The notes beneath the pieces are model-generated. The model was not told the origin of the DNA, searched no databases, and worked only from the letters and a program-made list of their open reading frames with translations. From the IMG/VR virus record IMGVR_UViG_3300030202_000083, positions 1 to 31,188 of that record: 31,188 nt of DNA, one strand, 5' to 3'. Numbering within the stretch: the first letter of the stretch is position 1; each line of letters starts with the position of its first letter. Made by a program: the position numbers and the translations under genes. The DNA is from a virus. This document shows positions 16,073 to 23,597 of this stretch, piece by piece.

Positions 16073-16450
16073 TTAGATTCCTTTACCCGGGATACCTGCA
16101 GCTACAACGTAGCCTACAAGGTCTTTGTTACTTCTTGCTTTTATTTTTAGTACACAGGTAGCCTTATTTTCATGGTCTGTATAAGTTGTTATGACCTCTG
16201 CAACTATAAACTTTTGCGGAGGTGCTAGTCTAAAGCAGCTTTGCGTAATACTTTTTTCTAGTAACTTCTGACCATATGTTTCTATGTCTTTAGAATCTGC
16301 CAGAGCTACGTCCATTATATCTTTTTCTTTGGCACAGAGAAAGAAAGTAAGTATTGGATCTCCTTTAACCCATGTCTCTTCAGCCAGTACAGAACTAGAA
16401 GATGTTAATATTAGACACAGAACAGCCAGTACTTTGGTTAGTGCTTTCAT
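16073..16450 (-). CDS. Small secreted (periplasmic) hypothetical protein
   Basis: The N-terminus is a clear Sec signal peptide: a basic start (MKALTK), a hydrophobic core (VLAVLCLIL) and a probable cleavage site after VLA at 23. The mature part is about 102 residues with three cysteines (39, 72 and 99 of the precursor), giving at most one disulfide bond. Cys12 lies in the signal peptide in the context AVLC, which does not match a lipobox because the residue before Cys is Leu. I do not recognise the family. It sits between an assembly-chaperone-like gene and a small membrane protein. It could help lysis, modify the periplasm or affect superinfection. The preceding ORF ends three bases upstream, with AAGGTGG as a likely ribosome site. 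Confidence 0.6.
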   Translation of the reverse strand: MKALTKVLAVLCLILTSSSSVLAEETWVKGDPILTFFLCAKEKDIMDVALADSKDIETYGQKLLEKSITQSCFRLAPPQKFIVAEVITTYTDHENKATCVLKIKARSNKDLVGYVVAAGIPGKGI

Positions 16451-16453
16451 GTA

Positions 16454-17014
16454 TTATACACCACCTTCTCTTGGGTTAACAGGCCAGTCATTAATTTCTG
16501 CTACAGACTCTATGTCATCCTCTGCCATCTCAGCAGTTACAATGGTCATGGCTTCTAGATCTGCTACATTGCCCTTACTATCCACAGCAGCTTCTAGCAC
16601 CAGTGCTCTGGCCCTCAGATCATTCCTCCATTTAACAATATCAGCAGGAACTTCTTTACCTGTGTCTAACTCTCTGATAAAGTACCAATCGGTTTCTCCA
16701 AACCAAGCAGAAAGAACTGCATTAATCTGACTTTTCATTGTAGCTTTAATATCAGATAGTTCTCTGGCAGTTGTAGTTCTGGTAACAGTTACCTTGTGAT
16801 CTAGCACAATAGGAGCAGATTCAGAGGTTGTATAGAACATATCATTTCGCAGTTTACCTGTGTACTCATAAGGTACAATGCCTATACTTTTTCTTTCTGC
16901 GTCTGTCCAAGCATCAGTAAAGATAGTTTTAGGGTATTGAACCCCATTAATCTTCATACCTTTAGGCACTCGGATAATCTCTAATACTTGATTACCTGAT
17001 ATTCTTGCCCACAT
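16454..17014 (-). CDS. Tail assembly chaperone-like / fibre-associated protein
   Basis: The first 50 residues follow a pattern seen in fibre-associated proteins: short strands (MWARISGNQVLEIIRVPKG), then a YP..IFTDAWTDAERKSIGI motif. The second half contains WFGETDWYFIRELDTG followed by W-R-N-D-L-R-A-R. This resembles the 'SDWTQLPD ... W..YRQALR' signature of Phage_tail_APC-type assembly chaperones. It follows the large LamG adhesin gene, the usual place for a dedicated fibre chaperone. The resemblance is at pattern level; it may instead be a minor structural protein. The ATG at 17014 has AAGGAAAT a short distance upstream. Confidence 0.5.
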   Translation of the reverse strand: MWARISGNQVLEIIRVPKGMKINGVQYPKTIFTDAWTDAERKSIGIVPYEYTGKLRNDMFYTTSESAPIVLDHKVTVTRTTTARELSDIKATMKSQINAVLSAWFGETDWYFIRELDTGKEVPADIVKWRNDLRARALVLEAAVDSKGNVADLEAMTIVTAEMAEDDIESVAEINDWPVNPREGGV

Positions 17015-17034
17015 TTCTAATTTCCTTTCATAAT

Positions 17035-19545
17035 CTATATGCCGTATATAGGTGGTAGTGTACCATGGCCACCTATGTCTGCCATAGCAATATAAACATA
17101 ATTACCCAGTAATCCATTCCCTATACTGGTTATGCTATTAAACTTAATACCATTAGAAAGAAAGTCAACATCCCCCAGTGTTCCTGATGTATCTATATCT
17201 GTTGCATTAGGCCGTAAAACTAACGGATCAGTAGTGGTATTAAAAGGATTCCGCGCCATGTCTATGACGCACCAAGGAAGTCCTCCGCTGTCAGCACGCC
17301 TTATTAAAACCCAACGTGGTTTAAACTCAAAGTTTACCCAAGGACCATTAGTTGTTCCATTACCTGTGTACGATCCTACTTTACAAACACCGGGAATAGA
17401 TCTAAAGGCCATAAAAGACATAGTTGCACCGGATTGATTTGTTTGATTATTGCCAGCACCCACGAAAAAGACTGTAGAGGTAGGTGCCTGACTAGCCCAT
17501 GCTGTGCTACTAGCAGTTACCGGGGTAGTAGTATTTAATCCTAGAAAATTATTTTCAGGATTTCCATTTATACCTGTGACGTTCTTTATATATACTGCCC
17601 AGTCAGTTGAACCAGTGGTGGCATTCTTTACAAAGATAGCGTCTGGCACATCTCCTAGTGAGTGACCCACATTTGTAAAAGTGCCTGTTCCAGTAAATGT
17701 ACCTACTGAAAAGTTTTGAGCCGCTGATGTAACAAGTGTACTGTTAGTAGAACCTGTGCTATTAGTTACACCACCAGTTGCAGAGCTGCCTGCTAACCAC
17801 TGCCAGAGAACAAAGGTACCAGCGTTAAGGTTTACCTGTGAATCTGCTCCTAGCTCCCCACCCCTCTGTAAAAAGCTTGTCAGAGTATCTCCGTCAAATA
17901 CTTCAGCATCTGCAGCGTTAGAGTGTAAGTCCCGCGCCACTCCCCTTACTCTGTCATAGAGCATATGGCTAGAGGTGGCGCTTCTACTTTTTATCCAAGC
18001 AGAGGCTGTAAACTTAGAATCACTCCCGCCTCCTACAGTTTGAGTAGCACTGTTACCTGTGTAAAGGGTAGCGTCAAAGAAGTCCTTACCCTGGAAACTT
18101 GGAGTGGCTAGGTCTTCTGTGTTAATTGTTTTGTTACCGCTTCCTATGGTGTGTGGAAAGTCTGCTTCGTCAAAATGAAAGGTACAATCATAGTTATTAA
18201 AACGGGCAACTGCAGCATAGTATGTAATACCCGGTTCGGTAGATACCGTTGTTCCTTGAGCAGAATTATTTAATAAAAAGTTTAACTCATTAGCAGTGGC
18301 ATTATATCTAACCGTTATAACATCACCGCTAGACCACGGTAGTCCAAAAGCAGTTGTTGTTTGCGTACTTTGAGTTCTCTGTCTTAATGTTCCCGGCTCA
18401 TCATAAGAATACGCTGCATTAAAACCTACAGCTGAACCACCAAACGTATTGTTTGAGGGTAACGCCGCTGCTGCTAGACAGTTTTCATAACAACAAATAC
18501 CTACTCTACCCTCACCGTTGTTGGTAGTCATCTGAAATTCTGTGGTGCCTGTGGTAGCTAATGGAAGAGTGGAGAATGTTCCACTATCTCCTCCAGCTGT
18601 TCCAGTAACTCTTCTATTCCCTTCTGCAAATGTTACTGTGCCAGCATCTCCAGAAATTAACATATTCATTGTAGCATACATCTTAGAAGGTGTGTTACCA
18701 GTTGCATTTGCACTGGACATACCCGTAGGAGTAAAGTCATTGTTATTAGAACTAGCATCATTACCCAGAGACGAAGAGTTAGAAAAGTCTAGAGAGAATG
18801 AATTACCGCCTGCGTTACTGGCTAGAAGAGCTACATTTGCATCACTCTGTGGAATAACTTGTGATCCATTTGTTCCAAAAGTATGTGTACCTAAAAAGTC
18901 TGAGATAGTTGCGCTCCCACTTTGAATGGATCTACCTACTAAAAAAGTATACTGAGAAAAGTAACCTTTCCAAGGAAACAAGTCAGTGATTGCGTTATTG
19001 TACTTACCTATGAAATGGAGCGCACCACTGGTACCCCATGAGTTAAGGCTACCTGTAAAGTCAGAACCAAATATTTTAGTAAGAGCAACTTCATCCCCAT
19101 TGACAAATATTTTAACTGTGTCAGAACCAGAGGCCGTTCCATCAATTGATAAAAGAATATGATACCAACCTATATCTTTCAAGATTCTATCTGATTCGTA
19201 CTGTGTTGTTGTGGATACACCGCTTTCAGTGTGTACTTTTAATTTATCTGCAGCTGTTATTGTCAGTCTATTAGAGGCTGTACTCCCACCAGCGCCTCCT
19301 AATGAAGCAAGAATAGCTTGCTCTGTTCCTAGTGCACACCGTTGAATCCACGTACTAACAATAACCCGTGATTGAACAGCTCCACTAGAAAAAGTTTTTG
19401 AAAAAAAGTCAGAAGTATCTTCTTGCCAAACAGAACCCGTGACTAGTGAAGGGGAAAATGGATCACCACCTCCACCCCCTCCACCACCACCAGATTCAGC
19501 GGTAGCTTCTGCACCCATTAAAAGAAGATTATTAAAAGTGCTCAT
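17035..19545 (-). CDS. Large LamG/SPRY-like tail adhesin (836 aa)
   Basis: A short N-terminal segment (MSTFNNLLLMGAEATAES) leads into a nine-glycine linker (about 19-27). Next comes a concanavalin A/LamG-like domain (roughly 45-250; IGWYHILLSIDGT and KIFVNGDEV are typical strands). A second jelly-roll region (roughly 300-470) has a SPRY-like signature: WSSGDVITVRYNATANELNF. The remainder (about 480-836) resembles the phage C-terminal domain I recall as DUF7483, with FVLWQWLAG, GHSLGDVPDAIFVKNATTGS and DWAVYIKNV. LamG and SPRY-type folds bind glycans or proteins, so this is a strong candidate for the receptor-binding adhesin or a major decoration. The gene follows the APS kinase fusion after two bases and has a weak ribosome site, so it may depend on translational coupling. 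Confidence 0.7.
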   Translation of the reverse strand: MSTFNNLLLMGAEATAESGGGGGGGGGDPFSPSLVTGSVWQEDTSDFFSKTFSSGAVQSRVIVSTWIQRCALGTEQAILASLGGAGGSTASNRLTITAADKLKVHTESGVSTTTQYESDRILKDIGWYHILLSIDGTASGSDTVKIFVNGDEVALTKIFGSDFTGSLNSWGTSGALHFIGKYNNAITDLFPWKGYFSQYTFLVGRSIQSGSATISDFLGTHTFGTNGSQVIPQSDANVALLASNAGGNSFSLDFSNSSSLGNDASSNNNDFTPTGMSSANATGNTPSKMYATMNMLISGDAGTVTFAEGNRRVTGTAGGDSGTFSTLPLATTGTTEFQMTTNNGEGRVGICCYENCLAAAALPSNNTFGGSAVGFNAAYSYDEPGTLRQRTQSTQTTTAFGLPWSSGDVITVRYNATANELNFLLNNSAQGTTVSTEPGITYYAAVARFNNYDCTFHFDEADFPHTIGSGNKTINTEDLATPSFQGKDFFDATLYTGNSATQTVGGGSDSKFTASAWIKSRSATSSHMLYDRVRGVARDLHSNAADAEVFDGDTLTSFLQRGGELGADSQVNLNAGTFVLWQWLAGSSATGGVTNSTGSTNSTLVTSAAQNFSVGTFTGTGTFTNVGHSLGDVPDAIFVKNATTGSTDWAVYIKNVTGINGNPENNFLGLNTTTPVTASSTAWASQAPTSTVFFVGAGNNQTNQSGATMSFMAFRSIPGVCKVGSYTGNGTTNGPWVNFEFKPRWVLIRRADSGGLPWCVIDMARNPFNTTTDPLVLRPNATDIDTSGTLGDVDFLSNGIKFNSITSIGNGLLGNYVYIAMADIGGHGTLPPIYGI

Positions 19546-19547
19546 GT

Positions 19548-20303
19548 TTACTTAGCCATTGCTAATCTAATATCTGTTGCTGAGATGCTTTCTATCTCTT
19601 CACCCAGATGCTCCTGTTCAATTTTGTATCCAACATCTCTCCCATATGTAATGTTTACAATGTTAGGAACGTGCATAATCTCATAGTCTACACCGTAGGT
19701 AAAGTTGTGCTCTGTCAAGTCCTTTACAAGATAACTCCAGTCAAAGTACTCTTCACCTGTGTCTCTTACCATAATTATAACTTGCCCAGTTTTAGCGTGG
19801 GCTTTTTTAAAAAGTTCTCTGTGTCCAGCGTGCCAAGGTTGATAACGTCCTAACATCTGAACAGTTGGTTTTTGTCGGTCCATTCTTTTTCCATTATTAA
19901 TTGTTGTTAGTAACTCATTAATATCTGTAAGCCACTTTGTTATATGATAGTCACATTTACTCGGTTCTTCAAACATTAAATTAGTATCTTCAAAGCGTCC
20001 CTCTTTAATTGTATCCATCCAGATAGTAAAGTCTGCACCAAACTCTTCTCTGGCTTTTTCAGTAGGACAAATAAAATCAGCAACAGCAACCTGTCCTGCC
20101 ATGTTAGCACCGTCAGATAAAAACTTCATACGCATTGCTTGACGCATTCTCCCTTCTGGAGTAAAGTCCCAATCATCATACTGTTCTCTTACTTTATCTG
20201 CATTAATCCAGACACCGTTCAGTCCTTTGGCCAGAGCTTCTGCAAGGTGGCTTTTGCCTGACCCCGGTAGGCCCATCACAAGAATTTTCTTTTTAAATAT
20301 CAT
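19548..20303 (-). CDS. Bifunctional APS kinase-like / HxGH nucleotidyltransferase
   Basis: This protein is a fusion. Residues 6-120 resemble adenylylsulfate (APS) kinase: P-loop GLPGSGKS (11-18), NADKVR (34-39, in place of the usual DGDNVR), DFICP (76-80, usual D/AFISP), a WMDT strand and a FEDTNLMFEEP segment where APS kinases have F.GIDSPYE. APS kinase phosphorylates APS to make PAPS, the sulfate donor. Residues 145-251 are a nucleotidyltransferase: MLGRYQPWHAGH with HxGH at 158-161, and ISATDIR at 240-246. This half resembles NMN or cytidylyl transferases; GRD at 221-223 invites comparison with ATP sulfurylase, but that is speculative. I chose the ATG at 20303, one base after the upstream stop. 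A TTG seven codons earlier would overlap that gene. It is adjacent to a sulfotransferase, which supports the PAPS role. Confidence 0.75.
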   Translation of the reverse strand: MIFKKKILVMGLPGSGKSHLAEALAKGLNGVWINADKVREQYDDWDFTPEGRMRQAMRMKFLSDGANMAGQVAVADFICPTEKAREEFGADFTIWMDTIKEGRFEDTNLMFEEPSKCDYHITKWLTDINELLTTINNGKRMDRQKPTVQMLGRYQPWHAGHRELFKKAHAKTGQVIIMVRDTGEEYFDWSYLVKDLTEHNFTYGVDYEIMHVPNIVNITYGRDVGYKIEQEHLGEEIESISATDIRLAMAK

Positions 20304-20304
20304 T

Positions 20305-20709
20305 CTACAACTTTGCTCTTTCAACTGCTATTAAGTCTCTGTTAGCCTGAAGCCAAGCTTTTCCTTCTTCTGAGAGTACAGCCTCTGCTATTCTTGTAGG
20401 AGTTTCTAGCTGTTCAAGTCTTTCAATTTCTGCTAGAGCATGGTTTCTAGTTTTAGCTTCTCTCTCTTCTTTAGTCATATCACGTTTTCTTTCAGTAGTA
20501 GTGACAGACTCCTCAGTGATAGTTTGAACCCACCCATCAGAGACTTCATTCTCTCCTATAGTAGCTGGCTTCTCTATCAAAGGTACCCAGCCTAGTGACT
20601 TTAAAAAAGCACTATCATTAACCTTATTTAGATTAGAAGTATTACGCCAATTCCTTGGGAGCGATCCCATGTAAGTTACGCTGCCGTCTTCAACGTGTGC
20701 ATATAACAT
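20305..20709 (-). CDS. Fibre-assembly-like / tail-associated hypothetical protein
   Basis: This 134-residue protein has a short beta-rich start (MLYAHVEDGSVTYMGSLPRN) and a segment LGWVPLIEKPATIGENEVSDGW. It then has a long basic-acidic helical tail (KRDMTKEEREAKTRNHALAE and onward). This build is common in tail fibre assembly-like and minor tail proteins of marine phages, where a small N-terminal domain precedes a coiled helix. Its first 34 bases overlap the end of the sulfotransferase-glycosyltransferase gene. It thus lies between the two sulfur-related genes, so it could be the partner or target of that system, but that is inference. There are no catalytic motifs. Confidence 0.55.
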   Translation of the reverse strand: MLYAHVEDGSVTYMGSLPRNWRNTSNLNKVNDSAFLKSLGWVPLIEKPATIGENEVSDGWVQTITEESVTTTERKRDMTKEEREAKTRNHALAEIERLEQLETPTRIAEAVLSEEGKAWLQANRDLIAVERAKL

Positions 20710-22376
20710 TGTAGTTTCTCCTTAATTTGTTCAAACGGTGTAGACCAATCACCGTATTTTTCCTGTCTATAGAGGGTAACGCTATTATAGTATGGTGAAG
20801 TAGGTATAGGCAATGCCCATAAGTAGTAAGCTAATATAGGAGTGATGATCCAAGTTTCAACCCCCATGGCAGCTGCTAGGTGTGCAGTAGATGTACAGCT
20901 GGTCACCATCAGTTCACACTCACTAATAGAACGCCTAGTTGCGTTCCAGTCTTCAACCTCTGCTTGATCCATCCAGCTAGGTTTTAATTCACTACCTTCA
21001 TCTCTTTGAAGAGAAACACAGTCAGTACCTTTCACTGCATCAAACATTAAATTAGCAGGAAACAATCTATGTTGTTCATGCTCAAACTGAGGATTACCTT
21101 GCCAACGAACTCCTATTCTACCTTTGATGAGTTCAGCTGTTCTAGGTATATAAGCATCTCCCTTTAGATCACTGTACTCATAGCCCAAGGGGAGGACAGC
21201 TGACATAGAAGGACAGTAGTAATCATGGTATACTCCGGGTGCTGCTTCGTGCTGCACCGTGATAAACTGTTCTGCAAAGATAGGAGCAAGTTCAGCAGAA
21301 CAAGAGATAACAACTTTACACCCCTTCTGCTCTATGTCCTTGGCAAATCTAAAACCATGTATCTGATCACCTAGACCTCCTTCTAACTCTAATAGAACAG
21401 TTCCTTTTTCTCCCTTCCACGTAGGCATACCTGATGTTTTTCTATTTCCAAAAACATCCTCTAACCGCCCTTGGTCTAAGAGCTTATGTCCTTTCTGAAG
21501 ATTACCTCTACGTAGTTCGTACCATCCACGATTAAAAGAGGCGCGGTTATCATCAGGGTCTGCTTGTTGGGCAATCTCCCAACCCTTTTTAAAGTCACCT
21601 CGTAGACCTGCTTCAACCTGCATGTCTATTAACTCTGGCTCTCGCACTGGTTCAGGTTTATCATTCCAGAACTCACCACCTTCATAACGCTTGGCAAGCT
21701 TCTCTCCCAAAATAGAGACTACATCTAGGTTGCGGTTTGAAACTACTGGACGTACAGCGTGTAGATCTTCTATGCCCCATGCTTCATCTTGTTCTCTACT
21801 AGCTGGTACATTGTTTAGGTCGTGGGTAAACTTAGTAGTACCTACAAACTCAGCTATACGGTCCATCTGATTCTGTGTATCATTTACCAGAGCATCGTAT
21901 TCAATAAGAAGAAACTTATCTGGGTAAGCTTCGTACCCTGCTTTTAAAATGTGATAAGAACTAAAGAAATGATTTACCAGCGGTCCTTTAAAAAACTCGT
22001 TTATATCTTCTGGTTTTGATATGTTAACAAAAGATGCCAGACATTCAACAGTGGGGCGTACTGTGGCTACTATTTTTACCTCTTGAAATTTAGAAATAGT
22101 TTCTATAATTTTAGGTTGCGGCCAGCTACGACTCTTATCAAATACCATCTTCTCTGTATTGTATCTACTGTCAGAGATACCTTTAAGAATACGTATCAAG
22201 TCTTCTTCTGTACCGTTGGTGGCCTTAGTAGTTGGGTTATGCTCCCACTCTCTTACAGCTGCTCCCATTGTATCAGAAAGATTACTGGTGGGAGTAGCGT
22301 AAGTATCTCCTCTTTGATTTAGTAAAGATGTTAGTAAAGTTGAACCTGATCTAGGAAGTGATGCTAAGTAAATCAT
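20676..22376 (-). CDS. Sulfotransferase-TPR-glycosyltransferase fusion
   Basis: Residues 1-195 form a PAPS-dependent sulfotransferase domain. SLPRSGSTLL (6-15) is the 5'-phosphosulfate loop and IVATVRPTVECLASF (102-116) fits the 3'-phosphate-binding region, with R107 and S115 at expected places. Residues 255-305 look like a TPR-type helical repeat (GDFKKGWEIAQQADPDD, then SFNRGWYELRRGNLQKGHKL). Residues 325-555 resemble the GT-B glycosyltransferases that follow TPRs (GT9/GT41-like): GGLGDQIH (333-340), GVRWQGNPQFEHEQHR (422-437) and CTSTAHLAAAMGVETWII (494-511). One polypeptide could therefore both glycosylate and sulfate a target. The next genes encode a fibre-associated protein and an APS kinase fusion that could supply PAPS. 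A ribosome site is weak; the start is supported by the P-loop lying at residue 6. Confidence 0.8.
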   Translation of the reverse strand: MIYLASLPRSGSTLLTSLLNQRGDTYATPTSNLSDTMGAAVREWEHNPTTKATNGTEEDLIRILKGISDSRYNTEKMVFDKSRSWPQPKIIETISKFQEVKIVATVRPTVECLASFVNISKPEDINEFFKGPLVNHFFSSYHILKAGYEAYPDKFLLIEYDALVNDTQNQMDRIAEFVGTTKFTHDLNNVPASREQDEAWGIEDLHAVRPVVSNRNLDVVSILGEKLAKRYEGGEFWNDKPEPVREPELIDMQVEAGLRGDFKKGWEIAQQADPDDNRASFNRGWYELRRGNLQKGHKLLDQGRLEDVFGNRKTSGMPTWKGEKGTVLLELEGGLGDQIHGFRFAKDIEQKGCKVVISCSAELAPIFAEQFITVQHEAAPGVYHDYYCPSMSAVLPLGYEYSDLKGDAYIPRTAELIKGRIGVRWQGNPQFEHEQHRLFPANLMFDAVKGTDCVSLQRDEGSELKPSWMDQAEVEDWNATRRSISECELMVTSCTSTAHLAAAMGVETWIITPILAYYLWALPIPTSPYYNSVTLYRQEKYGDWSTPFEQIKEKLQCYMHTLKTAA

Positions 22377-22386
22377 AATTTTTATT

Positions 22387-23586
22387 TTATCCCGCCGATT
22401 TCAACATTGCCACGACTTGTCCACCCCCTGCACCAAAGAACACATTAGGTGCGAAGTAGTGTGTGTTGGTACCAATTTGAATAGGTGAAGAAAATTTTGC
22501 AGTTGCTGTTCCAGTTTGAAGTATATCTGGATAATTTCTACCAAATCCCCAAAGAGTACCATCTGTCTTAGTACAAAAACCTGTTCCTGCTCCAGTCAGA
22601 GCATCAGGAACTGCCCAGTCTGTAAGACTCCCAACTTGAATAGGTGATGAGTAAGTAGTGGTGTTACCCCAAGGACTGTACCCATCACCCCCTGTACCCC
22701 ATGCCCAGAAAGTTCCGTCTGTTTTTATAACGGAAGCACCGTTCTGCGTAAGCTCTATTCTAGCCCAAGTTGTTAAAGAACCTATCTGAACAGGAGAAGA
22801 ATAAGTAGTAGTATTGTTTGTTCCTACCTGTCCTTGACTGTTATGGCCCCAGCTAAAAAGCGTCCCGTCTGTTTTTATCATTGCGGCGCGATAACGAGCA
22901 ACGCCAAAGTCAGCTACTCCTGTTGCTACCTGAACTGGAGAAGAAAAGCTATAGGTTACAGCAGGGTCTACATTAACACCGAGAGATCCAAATCTATTTT
23001 GACCCCATCCCCAGAGAGTGCCGTCTGACTTTAAAGCAAAGACGCTCATATTAGAACCTCTGATTTTGCAGCTTGTACCCCAGTCTGTAAGAGAACCAAT
23101 CTGTACAACTGATGATTTATTAACTGTAGTACCGTCACCAAGCATACCCATGGTACCGTCACCCCATGCCCACAGCGTCCCGTCCTGTTTAGTGGCGTGC
23201 ATGGTAGATCTATCACAACCATTGGACAGATTTGCCCAGCCTTGATCTCCTACTATTTGAGTAAAGGGAGGAGCATAGGTTGGACCACTTGTGGTAGCTC
23301 CGTTGTTAGCTAAGATTCCCTTAGTTTGGTGGCCCCAAGCGTACATATTTCCTTCTGAAATAACAAACCCTGACAGGGACGCATTTGCCCACGCCCTTGC
23401 ACCTGTTACACCTGTTGTTCCGGGTGCTGAACCCGGTCCAGTTATTTGAATAGGAGAACTTCTAGATACTTTAGTACCAGAACCTTCAGGTAGTTGAGCA
23501 AGAGTTCCTGCACCCCACGTATATAATTGATCTCCAGCACCACCAGCACCAGCTGCTCCCATAAAACCTTTTTTTAAATTAGGCAT
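22387..23586 (-). CDS. RCC1-repeat beta-propeller protein B (399 aa)
   Basis: The protein starts MPNLKKGFMGAAGAGGAG, a short hydrophobic/Gly-Ala leader. Seven RCC1-type repeats follow, each with a WG or FG-x-x-x-x-G start and an SSP[IV]Q-like strand, for example WGHNSQGQVGTNNTTTYSSP and WGTGGDGYSPWGNTTTYSSP. Blades 2 and 3 are more divergent (YAPPFTQ, KSSVVQ). Between repeats runs a TDGTLWSWG-like strand. Seven blades close a beta-propeller, as in eukaryotic RCC1. In a phage fibre region this most likely works as a binding or decoration domain, not as a GTPase regulator. It follows its paralogue by 11 bases and has AAGGAG before its ATG. The sulfotransferase fusion starts ten bases after it. 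Repeat identity is certain, role inferred. Confidence 0.85.
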   Translation of the reverse strand: MPNLKKGFMGAAGAGGAGDQLYTWGAGTLAQLPEGSGTKVSRSSPIQITGPGSAPGTTGVTGARAWANASLSGFVISEGNMYAWGHQTKGILANNGATTSGPTYAPPFTQIVGDQGWANLSNGCDRSTMHATKQDGTLWAWGDGTMGMLGDGTTVNKSSVVQIGSLTDWGTSCKIRGSNMSVFALKSDGTLWGWGQNRFGSLGVNVDPAVTYSFSSPVQVATGVADFGVARYRAAMIKTDGTLFSWGHNSQGQVGTNNTTTYSSPVQIGSLTTWARIELTQNGASVIKTDGTFWAWGTGGDGYSPWGNTTTYSSPIQVGSLTDWAVPDALTGAGTGFCTKTDGTLWGFGRNYPDILQTGTATAKFSSPIQIGTNTHYFAPNVFFGAGGGQVVAMLKSAG

Positions 23587-23597
23587 TTATTATCTCC

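Noticed and set aside
16073-16450. Outer-membrane spanin lipoprotein
   Set aside because: The cysteine in the signal peptide is preceded by Leu (AVLC), not Gly/Ala/Ser, so no lipobox; the mature part is not proline-rich.
20304-20324. TTG start seven codons upstream for the APS kinase-like protein
   Set aside because: It would overlap the upstream gene and add residues not part of the fold; the ATG at 20303 gives a start directly before the P-loop strand.
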